Shown piece after piece: positions 17,129 to 25,405 of a DNA stretch of 39,393 nucleotides. Numbering within the stretch: the stretch's first letter is position 1; every line of letters starts with the position of its first letter. The translations under genes and the position numbers were made by a program. Under the pieces are notes generated by a model. It searched no databases and was not told the origin of the DNA. It was given only the letters and a program-made list of their open reading frames with translations. Source of the DNA: an uncultured Arachnia sp. (GTDB taxonomy: Bacteria; Actinomycetota; Actinomycetes; Propionibacteriales; Propionibacteriaceae); assembly GCA_934636715.1 (NCBI GenBank), contig CAKUBE010000014.1:1-39393 (forward strand). Direction: 5' to 3'.

Positions 17129-17157
17129 AGTTTAGCTGAGGGCGGACTGACTCTTAA
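17129..17157 (-). promoter_or_regulatory. promoter of the sulfate importer operon
   Basis: Read on the minus strand, TTAAGA (17152-17157) and TAAACT (17129-17134) are separated by exactly 17 bases. They match the -35 and -10 consensus at 4 of 6 positions each or nearly so. The transcription start would fall within the downstream palindrome. Confidence 0.5.
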
Positions 17158-17182
17158 GGATTCCGCGGAGCGAACCGACGGG

Positions 17183-19779
17183 TCAGTACTGGAACTCCCG
17201 ACGGGGCTGGTCCGGGACGACCACTTCGCGGGCCAGCGCGGGCGCGTTCGCCAGCACCTGGCGCAGGACGTTGCGGGCCGTCCGCTGCACCTCGCCGAGG
17301 GTCAGGACGCCGTCGGCCAGACCGTCGACGACGCCCGAGTCGACCTCCTCGGTGCGCGGCTGCCTACCGCCGGGCATCAACACGTCGACCTGAGCGCGCA
17401 CCCGGTAGCCGCCGTCGCGAAGGCCGGGGAAGTTCGGGTCGTCCGCCATGAACGTCCACCAGTCGGTGACGATGTTGCCCGCGTAGCCCCACTCCCCGCG
17501 CAGGATCGTGGTCACCAGGTCGTAGTGGTAGTACGACCACACGCCGTTGACCTTGTTGTACGACGTCATGATGTTCTTCGGCGCGGCCTCGCCGACGACG
17601 ATCTCGAACCCGCGCAGGTACACCTCGCGGAGCGCACGCTCGGACACGCGCGAGTCGTTCGTGATGCGCTTGAACTCCTGGTTGTTGGCGGCGAAGTGCT
17701 TCGGGCACGCAGAGCCCCCGGCGGACTGCACGCCCCGGACGACGGCGCCCGCGGACCGGCCGCTGACCAGCGGATCCTCGGAGAAGTACTCGAAGTTGCG
17801 TCCGCACAGCGGGTCGCGCTGGATGTTCATGCCGGGGCTGAGCAGCACGTCGGATCCCTTGCGAAGCATCTCCTCGCCGAGGCCGGCCGACAGCGCCTCG
17901 ACCAGGTCGAGGTCCCAGGTCGACGCCAGCGCCGTGCCGCAGGGCAGCAGCGAGGCGTACGAGCTGAACCGGAGGCCGGACGGGCCGTCGGTCGTCGTCA
18001 CCGGCGGGACGCCGCGCCGCCGCAGCCCTTCCGTGACGCCGCCCAGCGCGCCCGCATTGCCCGGGGCGCCCAGCGGGCTGTTCATGGTGCGGTCGCCATA
18101 GCAGAGCGCGGCGAGGTCCTCGGCCGGAAGGTCGCGGATGAAGGCGTCGAGCGAGACCTGGCCGGAGACCACGTCGGCCCAGGTCAGGCCGAACGACGTC
18201 GGCTCCAGCGACCCGGGCAGGCGGGAGAGGATGCGGGCCGGCAGATCGACGGTCGCCGTCGGGACCGCCTCCCAGCCCAGCTCGCCCGAGGTGTTGGTCA
18301 TCCTCGGGAACTGCGCGACGGGTGCCGCGGCCTCCTCCAACTGCCGCACGACGCGCTCGGAAACGCTGACCGCCCCCGCGTGCGCGGCGCCGCGCACGTC
18401 GGCTCCGACGAAGAACCGGTACTCGCCGGGCTCCAGCACATAGGCGCTGCGGTGCCCGGTGGCGCCGGAGTCGTCGTAGCACGGCAGCAGCTCGAAGGAG
18501 AGCTCGACCTCCACCGACTCCCCCGGCTGCAACACGCCGGTCTTGGCGAACGCGACCAACTGCCGCGCGGGCTGCGACAGCGCGCCGACGGGGCTGGCCT
18601 GGTACGCCTGCACCACCTGCCGCCCCGCGCGGGCACCGGTATTGGTGAGGGTGATAGGGCCGGGTTCATTGGTTTCGACACGGCCGCGGCGCTCCGCGCT
18701 GCGGCCCGGCTCAACCAGCGGTGACGACAACTCGCCCGATCCAACCGACGACGACTCAGCCGACGGCGATGACAACCGCTGGTTGAGCCGGGCCGCTGCG
18801 CGAAGCGCCGCGCCCGTGTCGAAACCAATGAACCGATGTCGAAGGTCGTGTACGACAGCCCGAAGCCGAAGGGGTAGAGCACCTTGTCGGGCGCGAAGGT
18901 CTCGAAGTAGCGGTAGCCGACGAAGACGTCCTCGGAGTAGTTGTTGAATGCCGCGGAGCCGAAGTTGGCCGCGCTCGGGTAGTCGGCGTAGTCGCGCGCG
19001 ACGGTCGCCGCGAGGCGGCCGGTGGGCTCGGCGGCACCGGTCAGGACGTGGGCGACGGCGGCGCCGCCCTCCATGCCGCCCAACCAGGCGAGCAGCACAG
19101 CTGAGGGCGCGTACTCCTCGATCCACGCGAAGTCCATCAGGTTGCCCGTGTTGACCACGACGACGGTGCGCTCGAACGACGACGTGACGGCCGCCAGCAG
19201 GGCGCGCTCGTCGGCGGTCAGATAGTAGGAGCCGGGGTCGAGCGTGTTGTCGCGGTCCTCACCGGCGGCGCGGCCGATCACCACGACGGCGACGTCCGAG
19301 ACCGCAGCCGCGGCCGCGACCAGCGCCTCGACGTCCGGGTCGGGCTCCTTCTCGTCGTCGGACTCGGCAGCATCCGTCGGCGGCGCGAACGGATCGGGGA
19401 CCATCGGCATCTCCGGGTACGACCGCGGCCACGCGCCCCACGTGCCGTGCTCAACGGGGTTCGCCGCACACCACCGGCGGTAGACGTCGGCCAGCTCCGC
19501 GTTCACCTGGACGCCGTCGGCCTCCTCGAGGCAGTCGAGCAGGACGGTGGTGTAGGCGGCGTTGACATCGCCGCCGGAGCCGTAGCCGACCGTCATCCAG
19601 TCGACCTGGCCGCGCCCGAACACACTCACGCGTCCCTTCAGCGGCAGGGCGCCGTCGTTGCGCAGCAGCACGACGCCGTCGATCGCCGCCTGGCGCGCGA
19701 GCTTCCGCAGCGCGGGGTCGACGTGCCGATCGTCGTCGAGCGCGACGGTCGAGCCTTGAGAGAGAAGCGTGTCAGTCAT
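17183..19779 (-). pseudogene. domain-swapped GH3 beta-glucosidase, interrupted by a 172-bp element
   Basis: Two halves of one GH3 enzyme lie in different frames. The 5' part (19779 to 18835, 315 codons) holds the alpha/beta-sandwich domain (VVLLRNDGALPL; GEDRDN, probable acid/base Glu) and ends in the family motif YPFGFGLSYTTF. The 3' part (18661 to 17183, 492 codons) starts in the fibronectin-III domain (LTNTGARAGRQVVQAY). It goes on to the catalytic barrel with KHFAANNQE and nucleophile Asp in GNIVTDWW. This C-domain-first order is known for some GH3 enzymes such as that of Ruminococcus albus. Between the halves lies an inverted-repeat element whose length shifts the frame. A full-length enzyme of about 807 residues cannot be made without frameshifting. 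The start ATG at 19779 is the best of three close Met codons. Confidence 0.85.
18663..18834. repeat. 172-bp inverted-repeat element inside the GH3 gene
   Basis: Arms of 60 bases (18663-18722 and 18775-18834) are complementary with about three mismatches and flank a 52-base spacer. The outer end reads GGTTCATTGGTTTCGACACG and the inner end GCCCGGCTCAACCAGCGGT. From memory, the GGTTTCGACA...CTCAACCA pattern resembles REP-like repeats scattered in many actinobacterial genomes. No transposase is encoded. A clear target duplication is not visible. The arms can form a very stable hairpin in the mRNA. Confidence 0.85.
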
Positions 19780-19901
19780 GCACAGCATCATTCCATCTCG
19801 AACCGGCCGAGGCTGACGGACCCCACTAGCTACAGGCGAGCACCCGGCCACCGTCGCGGACCTCGCCGAGCAGCAGGTGCATACCGCCGGGGCGCCGCCG
19901 T

Positions 19902-20537
19902 TCAGTCGTTGCTGGCGAGGATGCCGTCCTCCACCGCGCGGCGGTACAGGTCGACCTTCGTCCGGGCCGGCCGGTCCATGGCCGCGTACTTGGCCCTGAT
20001 CCGCCGCACGTGGTCGAGCACCGTCTCGCGGGAGATGTACAACTGCTCACCGACCCGCTCGGCGGTCTCGCCCGACGCGTACAGCGCCAGCACCTCCGCC
20101 TCGCGGTCCGACAGCGCGGTGCGCACGAACGCCGTATCCAGGTCGAGGGCCGAGGCCCACTCCGCAGAGGCGACGACCTCGCCGCGCGCCGCCGCGCGCA
20201 CGGCGTCGACCATCGCGGCGGCAGGCGCGGACTTGCGGATCATGCCGATGGCGCCGGCGCGGCTCGCCTCGCGCACCAGCTGCGGCCGGTCGCCCGTCGT
20301 GTAGACGAGAACCCTGGCGCCGGTGCGCACGAGCGCGCGCAGGTTGTCGGTGGGCGTCGACTCGTCGCCGAGGCTGAGGTCGAGCAGCACGACGTCGAAG
20401 GTGGCGTGGCGGGAGAGCAGTTCGGCGACGGTGGCGCCCGTGGCGGCGACCACGAGCCCCGGCTGGGCGCCGAGCAACGTGGCGACCCCGAGAACGACGG
20501 CGGGGTGATCGTCGACGATCCCCACGACGGCCCTCAT
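19902..20537 (-). CDS. NarL/LuxR-type response regulator
   Basis: A 211-residue two-domain regulator. The receiver domain has acidic residues Asp9/Asp10, phosphoacceptor Asp53 in VVLLDLS, a switch Thr in VYTTG and Lys in MIRKS. The C-terminal LuxR helix-turn-helix begins at about residue 142 (LSDREAEVLALYASGETAERVGEQLYISRETVLDHVRR). No histidine kinase gene lies nearby, so it is an orphan in this window. It is divergent from the amino-acid permease, which could be a target. Targets and stimulus are unknown. Confidence 0.9.
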   Translation of the reverse strand: MRAVVGIVDDHPAVVLGVATLLGAQPGLVVAATGATVAELLSRHATFDVVLLDLSLGDESTPTDNLRALVRTGARVLVYTTGDRPQLVREASRAGAIGMIRKSAPAAAMVDAVRAAARGEVVASAEWASALDLDTAFVRTALSDREAEVLALYASGETAERVGEQLYISRETVLDHVRRIRAKYAAMDRPARTKVDLYRRAVEDGILASND

Positions 20538-20617
20538 CCACGCGTCCTTTCCGGTCTGGCAAGCTACGCCGAGCCTACCGGCCGCGGCAAGAAGGGGAAC
20601 CCGCGTCCGGGGCCGTC

Positions 20618-21952
20618 GTGAGCGGCGCCATCGGCACCGGCCTGTTCATGGGCTCCGGCAAGACCATCTCCCTGGCCGGGCCTTCCGTGCTGCTGATCTA
20701 CGCGACGGTGGGCTTCATGCTCTTCTTCGTGATGCGCGCGATGGGCGAGCTGCTGCTGTCGAACCTCGGCTACAAGTCGTTCCGCGACGCCGTCTCCGAC
20801 CTGCTCGGTCCCGCCGCGGGCTTCGCGATCGGCTGGACGTACTGGTTCTGCTGGATCGTCACGGGCATCGCCGACGTTGTCGTGATCGCCGGCTACGTCC
20901 GGTTCTGGTGGGCGGACCTGCCCGCGTGGATCCCCGCGCTGCTCACCGTCGGGCTCCTCCTGGGTCTGAACCTGCTCGCGGTGAAGGCCTTCGGCGAGAC
21001 CGAGTTCTGGTTCGCGATCGTCAAGATCGTGGCGATCGTCGCGCTGATCGTGGTCGGCATCGTCATGGTCGCCGTTCAGTTCCGCGAGCCGGGCGGCGCG
21101 CACGCCGCCGTCGCCAACCTCTGGAACGACGGCGGCATCTTCCCGAACGGCTTCGTGGGCTTCCTCGCGGGATTCCAGATCGCGTTGTTCGCGTTCGTCG
21201 GCATCGAGCTCGCCGGCACCGCCGCGGCCGAGACCAAGGACCCGATGACCACGCTGCCGCGCGCCATCAACACCATCCCGGTGCGCATCGTCGTGTTCTA
21301 CGTCGCCTCGCTGGCCGTCATCATGATGGTCACCCCCTGGCGACTGGTCTCCCCCGACGAGAGCCCGTTCGTGTCGATGTTCGCGCTCGCCGGGCTCCCC
21401 GCGGCGGCGAGCATCATCAACTTCGTGGTGCTGACGTCGGCCGCGTCGTCGGCGAACTCCGGGATCTACTCGACGTCGCGGATGATGTACGGCCTGGCGC
21501 TGGAGGGCTCCGCACCCAAGGCGTGGGCGCGGCTGTCGAAGAACTCGGTGCCCGCCCGAGGCCTAGTGTTCTCCGTCCTCTGCCTGCTGCCGGGCATCGT
21601 GCTGCTGTACGCCGGGTCGTCGGTGATGGAGGCGTTCACGATCGTCACGACGGTGTCCGCGGTGATGTTCATGGTGGTGTGGGCGATGATCCTCGTCGCC
21701 TACCTGGTCTACCGCCGTCGCCGGCCGCAGCTGCACGCCACCTCGACGTTCAAGATGCCGGCCGGCGTCGCGATGAGCTGGGTCGTGCTGGCGTTCTTCG
21801 CCGCGATGGTCGTCGTCCTGCTCCTCGAGGCCGACACGCGGGCCGCGCTGCTGGTCACCCCTGTCTGGTTCGTGGTCCTCGGCGCCGTCTGGCACCTCCG
21901 CGTGGGCCGCACCCGCAAGGACCTCGTGACAGCTACGCCCTCAGCGGATTGA
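20618..21952 (+). CDS. CycA-like amino acid permease (APC family), N-terminus missing
   Basis: The protein (444 residues from a GTG) follows the D-serine/D-alanine/glycine transporter family closely from GAIGTGLFMGSGKTISLAGPS onward. It has about eleven to twelve helices and the consensus YWFCWIVTGIADVV. Family members carry about 25 further residues before this point (an N-R-H-I-Q-L-I-A-I-G-like start of helix 1). Here the upstream frame encodes unrelated residues, and no ribosome-binding site is close to the GTG. The gene therefore looks 5'-truncated and may be inactive. Its end overlaps vapC tail-to-tail by 20 bases. Confidence 0.8.
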   Translation: MSGAIGTGLFMGSGKTISLAGPSVLLIYATVGFMLFFVMRAMGELLLSNLGYKSFRDAVSDLLGPAAGFAIGWTYWFCWIVTGIADVVVIAGYVRFWWADLPAWIPALLTVGLLLGLNLLAVKAFGETEFWFAIVKIVAIVALIVVGIVMVAVQFREPGGAHAAVANLWNDGGIFPNGFVGFLAGFQIALFAFVGIELAGTAAAETKDPMTTLPRAINTIPVRIVVFYVASLAVIMMVTPWRLVSPDESPFVSMFALAGLPAAASIINFVVLTSAASSANSGIYSTSRMMYGLALEGSAPKAWARLSKNSVPARGLVFSVLCLLPGIVLLYAGSSVMEAFTIVTTVSAVMFMVVWAMILVAYLVYRRRRPQLHATSTFKMPAGVAMSWVVLAFFAAMVVVLLLEADTRAALLVTPVWFVVLGAVWHLRVGRTRKDLVTATPSAD

Positions 21953-22364
21953 CGATTCGGACCCCGGGGAACCGCGCGAAGTCCGCGTCATTGGTAGCCA
22001 CGACGGCGTCCTGTTCGAGGGCATGGGCCGCGATCTGGGCGTCGGTTGTCAGGTTGCCAGCCGCGCCGACCGCGTCGAGAAGCCGGAGCGTCTCACGAAT
22101 AGTTCGCGGAGAATCGGGAAGAAGTCGCAGGTTCGGTTGTCCGAACCAGGACTCGACCGTCGCCGTCGCCTCCGGCGTCGTCATGGGCGTGACGAGAACC
22201 CGTCTGCCTGTCGCCAGCCTCACAAAGCCGAACACAACGGGCGCGACCAGCCCGATCTCCTCGTTCCCGGACAGCGTCCGCTCCCACCACTGTCTCGCCG
22301 TCGCATGCTGCGGATAGGCATCCACGTGCGCATACATGAGCAGGTTCAGGTCTGGGACGATCAT
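21933..22364 (-). CDS. vapC: VapC-type PIN-domain toxin (Mtu_PIN subfamily)
   Basis: A 143-residue PIN ribonuclease with Asp5 in MIVPDLNLLMYA, Asp108 in NLTTDAQIAA and Asp126/Asp128 in TNDADFARFPG. The FGFVRLAT segment replaces the acidic residue found in other PIN groups and is usual for this mycobacterial-type subfamily. Predicted to cleave RNA when freed from VapB. It overlaps the antitoxin gene by 4 bases. Confidence 0.88.
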   Translation of the reverse strand: MIVPDLNLLMYAHVDAYPQHATARQWWERTLSGNEEIGLVAPVVFGFVRLATGRRVLVTPMTTPEATATVESWFGQPNLRLLPDSPRTIRETLRLLDAVGAAGNLTTDAQIAAHALEQDAVVATNDADFARFPGVRIVNPLRA

Positions 22365-22612
22365 CGGCGCCTCAGGGAATCGACCAACTCGTCGTCCTCG
22401 GCCTCGTCCGCCAGCTGATTCAGCCGCGCGGCGTCGACGCCCGGCAGCAGGTCGGAGCGATGCACCGGAACCCGATAGGGCTTGACGGTCTTGGGCGCGA
22501 GCGCAGACCGCAGAGCCGCGTTGACCACGTCCTTGGTCGAGCGGCGTTCCGAGTGCGCCGCCTCCGAGATGAGGCGAGCGACATCATCATCAAGGGTCAG
22601 CGTAGTTCTCAT
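22361..22612 (-). CDS. vapB: VapB-type ribbon-helix-helix antitoxin
   Basis: An 83-residue protein. The N-terminus MRTTLTLDDDVARLISEAAHSERRSTKDVVNAALR is a ribbon-helix-helix DNA-binding domain. The C-terminal part (PGVDAARLNQLADEAEDDELVDSLRRR) is the acidic, likely toxin-wrapping tail. It is the first gene of the vapBC operon and probably autoregulated through the repeats directly upstream. Confidence 0.87.
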   Translation of the reverse strand: MRTTLTLDDDVARLISEAAHSERRSTKDVVNAALRSALAPKTVKPYRVPVHRSDLLPGVDAARLNQLADEAEDDELVDSLRRR

Positions 22613-22652
22613 ATAGACATCTTGATGCAGAACTCAGCAGACATCAAGGCAT
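22613..22652 (-). promoter_or_regulatory. vapBC operator region
   Basis: AGACATC occurs twice in the same orientation (22615-22621 and 22639-22645, 24 bases apart). The dyad CATC-TT-GATG starts within the first copy, and GCATC follows the second. Spaced repeats of this type just upstream of a ribbon-helix-helix antitoxin are typical autoregulatory sites. Confidence 0.5.
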
Positions 22653-22680
22653 CTCTGCTCCGGAGCGTCACGACCACCAC

Positions 22681-22708
22681 TGATAATTATGAGAATGATT
22701 CTCATTAA
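22681..22708 (+). promoter_or_regulatory. Zur-like box upstream of the WxL/DUF916 unit
   Basis: A 17-base perfect dyad ATGAGAAT-G-ATTCTCAT (22689-22705) lies in an AT-rich stretch. The core TGAGAATGATTCTCA (22690-22704) fits the streptomycete Zur consensus TGNNAATGATTNNCA. It ends 57 bases before the ATG at 22762. It is related to the box at 31732-31760 (12 of 15 core bases identical). Confidence 0.7.
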
Positions 22709-22761
22709 GCTAGCCTGAGGGAGCCGGGACGTCCCCGGTCACACCCAAAGGAGGAAGGACC

Positions 22762-24276
22762 ATGCTCACAACGCGTACGAGGCGGGGAGCGATCCTCGTC
22801 TCGGTCCTCGCGCTGGGAATCGGGAGCGCGCTTGCGGCGCCCCCGGCCAGCGCGGCCGGACCCTACGACGACAAGGTCGTCATCAGCAGCGGCCACGTCG
22901 ACGTGCTCTACCCGACGCCCACGGACGACGGCGGTGCGCTCCTGCAACTGCACGACGACACGTCCAACCCGCACGCCTACCGGGCACCGGAGGATGTCGT
23001 GTTCCACGTCAAGCCGTCGGTCGCCGCCCGCGCGGCCAACGCCTTCATCGCACAGATCCCGGGCTTCACGAACCAGGGCGACACGGTCTACGTCCTGCCG
23101 CAGAACAGCGTGCCGGGCACGATCTTCGCCGGATTCGGGCACGGCTTCCCGTCGGGCACGTCCGTGAAGCACTCCATCACGGCCATCGAGGCGCCGGGCA
23201 ACGTCGCCACGTGGCAGTCCGGCGAGGAAGGCCCCGCCGTCTACTGGAACACCGCCGCCGGCCTGCCGACGTCGTTCTCCAGCTTCGCCAACCACGAGCA
23301 CCTGTCGTGGGGCTTCACCGCCGAGGGCGAGTACACGCTCGACGTCGAGACCGTGGTGACGACCGGCGGTCAGGAACTGCCCGCCACCGGCGGAACCTAC
23401 ACGTTCTGGGTCGGCGAGGAGCTCCCGCAGGACGAGCCCGCACCGGACCCCGAGCCCGAGCCGGACCCCGATCCCGAGCCCGATCCGACGACCACCACGC
23501 TCAGCATCAGCGGCCTGTCCGCGCACTACCACGCCGGCGGCGTGGCGAACCTGACCGCGGTGCAGGACCCGGCGACCGACGAGGAGCACTACCACTGGTT
23601 CACCCGCGCCGCGGGTGAGACCGAGTGGACCGTCGTCCCCGGCGCGCTCAGCGGCAGCTACGGCTTCATCGTCCGCACCGCAGACGACGGCCGCGAGGTC
23701 ATGGCGAAGCTCTACGACCACGACCACAACGCGATCGCCGAATCCGATCCCGTCACCCTCATCGTCGACGACCACGGCAACAGCCCCGTCGAGGGCATGA
23801 CCATCACCGCCACGCTGCCCGTCAGCGAGGGCTCGCTGGTGGTCTCGGTGCCCGAGGGGAACCGCGACGTGAACCTGGGCGACTTCGCGCTCAGCGCCGC
23901 GGCCGACCGCTACGTCGCCACGGGCGAGATGGGCGCGGTCCACGTGACCGACACCCGTTCGGGCAACCCGGGCTGGACCGTGAACGGCCGCGTGCGCGCC
24001 TTCACCACCGTCGACGGCGATCAGCTGAGCGGCGGCCACCTCGGCTGGGCACCCAAGGTGCTCTCCTCGGGCGCGGGCCAGCAGGTTGCTGCCGGCCCGG
24101 CGGTCGACTCGGTGCTCAGCGGCGGCGCCGGCATCCAGGCGTGGAGCCAGCTCGGCTCTGCCCCAGCGGGTGCGGGCATCGGCGCGGCGCAGCTGGGCGG
24201 CGACCTCACCCTCGAGGCCCCGCTCGACCTGGCCACCGGCACCTACAAGGGTCTGCTCATCCTCACCACGATCTGA
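22762..24276 (+). CDS. secreted His-rich anchored-repeat protein with C-terminal WxL-like domain
   Basis: A 504-residue exported protein. GGAGGAAGG precedes the ATG. The signal peptide ends near ASA-AGP (residue 32). Domain 1 (about 38-215) is the actinobacterial surface-anchored/choice-of-anchor-M repeat: GHVDVLYPT, a PEDVVFHVKP-like block, NHEHLSWGFTAEGEYTL and the closing TFWVGEELP. A Pro/Asp/Glu-rich linker follows. Domain 2 (about 250-345) is an ABC-transporter-associated Ig-like repeat with His clusters AHYHAGG, EEHYHWF and YDHDHNA that could bind zinc. The last 150 residues look like a WxL domain (WTVNGRVRAFT, HLGWAPKVL, ending GTYKGLLILTTI), which binds peptidoglycan in Firmicutes. 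The DUF916 protein downstream is the usual WxL partner. Confidence 0.82.
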   Translation: MLTTRTRRGAILVSVLALGIGSALAAPPASAAGPYDDKVVISSGHVDVLYPTPTDDGGALLQLHDDTSNPHAYRAPEDVVFHVKPSVAARAANAFIAQIPGFTNQGDTVYVLPQNSVPGTIFAGFGHGFPSGTSVKHSITAIEAPGNVATWQSGEEGPAVYWNTAAGLPTSFSSFANHEHLSWGFTAEGEYTLDVETVVTTGGQELPATGGTYTFWVGEELPQDEPAPDPEPEPDPDPEPDPTTTTLSISGLSAHYHAGGVANLTAVQDPATDEEHYHWFTRAAGETEWTVVPGALSGSYGFIVRTADDGREVMAKLYDHDHNAIAESDPVTLIVDDHGNSPVEGMTITATLPVSEGSLVVSVPEGNRDVNLGDFALSAAADRYVATGEMGAVHVTDTRSGNPGWTVNGRVRAFTTVDGDQLSGGHLGWAPKVLSSGAGQQVAAGPAVDSVLSGGAGIQAWSQLGSAPAGAGIGAAQLGGDLTLEAPLDLATGTYKGLLILTTI

Positions 24277-24316
24277 CCCGTCAGACCGCCCGATCCCCGA
24301 GAACGCGAGGAGCGTC

Positions 24317-25405
24317 ATGTCCTCATCAACAACACCCTCGCGGCTCTCGGGGCTGAGCGCCGGGATCGTGGCCATCCTTGTTCTGGCCGCGATCCTGGCG
24401 CTCGCCGGCGCCCTCGCCCACGCGGACCAGCCGCGCGAGGGCGGCCCCGTCACCTGGGGCATCTCCCCCGCCGATGCCGACGACGCCGACGGCCGCGGGG
24501 CCATCGAACACATCGTCGAGCCCGGCGAGACCGTCACCGAGCACGTGCTGGTGCGCAACCTCGGCGAGCAGCCGCTCACCCTCGACCTCTACACCGCGGA
24601 CGCGACCCTCGACGTCGGCGTCTTCGACCTGCTCTCCGACGAGGAGGAGTCCACCGCCGTCGGCGTCTGGGCCACGCCCGAGACCGCGCAGCTCACGCTC
24701 GAGCCCCGCGAGCGGAGGATCGTCCCCGTCACCATCGCGGTGCCCGGCACCGCCGAGCCCGGCGACCACGCGGGCGGCATCGTCGCCGTCCTCCGCCCGG
24801 ACGAGGAGGCCGACGACGCGCTCCTGGTCGAGCGCCGCGTCGGCACCCGGATCTACCTGCGCGTCGCCGGCCCCGTCACGCCGGAGCTGAGCGTCACCCT
24901 GGGTGACGTCCGCTACCACCACTCCTGGCTGCCATTCGCGCCCGGCAGCGGCACAGCGACGCTCACCGTCACCAACTCCGGCAACATCCGGCTGGCCGGT
25001 CAGGCGGCCGCGAAGGTCGACGGCGTGGCCGGGCTGAGGCTGGGCGAGACCGACGACGTCGTCATCCCGGAGCTGCTGCCGCGCGCGAGCCTCGACGTCG
25101 AGGTCGCCTTCGACGCCCTGGCGCCGCTGGGCCCGCTCACGGTCTCCGCCGAGGCGCTGCCGCTCACCTCCGGCGGGCAGGAGCTGGGCGGCAGCGTGCC
25201 ACCCGGCACTGCTCAGGCGACGGTGTGGGCCGTTCCCTGGTCGACGCTGGCGCTGCTCGCCCTCCTCGTGGCCGGCGCGCTCGTCTGGCGCCACCGCGCG
25301 AAGGCCCCGTGGCGGGGCGCGAAGAGCCAGGCCGCGGCGAAGAGCGACGTGGCCACCAGCACGATGGTGCCGCCGGCGGGCAGGTCGATCGACCACGACA
25401 GGTAG
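24317..25405 (+). CDS. DUF916-type WxL-interacting membrane protein
   Basis: A 362-residue protein, 40 bases after the WxL-domain gene and probably co-transcribed. It has an N-terminal signal or anchor (about 10-37). A DUF916-like ectodomain follows: VTWGISPADADDADGRG, a VEPGETVTEHVLVRNLGEQPLTL block, then VPGTAEPGDHAGGIVAVL. A second beta-domain runs from about 195 to 300. One transmembrane helix near the C-terminus (VPWSTLALLALLVAGALVW) is followed by a basic tail. WxL and DUF916 proteins form surface complexes in Firmicutes. Its last 193 bases overlap the permease gene on the other strand. Confidence 0.78.
   Translation: MSSSTTPSRLSGLSAGIVAILVLAAILALAGALAHADQPREGGPVTWGISPADADDADGRGAIEHIVEPGETVTEHVLVRNLGEQPLTLDLYTADATLDVGVFDLLSDEEESTAVGVWATPETAQLTLEPRERRIVPVTIAVPGTAEPGDHAGGIVAVLRPDEEADDALLVERRVGTRIYLRVAGPVTPELSVTLGDVRYHHSWLPFAPGSGTATLTVTNSGNIRLAGQAAAKVDGVAGLRLGETDDVVIPELLPRASLDVEVAFDALAPLGPLTVSAEALPLTSGGQELGGSVPPGTAQATVWAVPWSTLALLALLVAGALVWRHRAKAPWRGAKSQAAAKSDVATSTMVPPAGRSIDHDR

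Noticed and set aside
17183..19779. Programmed frameshift rescuing the GH3 enzyme
   Set aside because: No slippery heptamer is seen, and the frames are separated by a complete inverted-repeat element with mobile-repeat character, so disruption is simpler.
22705..22724. Possible DtxR/IdeR iron box around TTAAGCTAGCCTGA
   Set aside because: Only about 11 of 19 consensus positions agree and the second half is missing; the adjacent Zur-like dyad explains regulation better.
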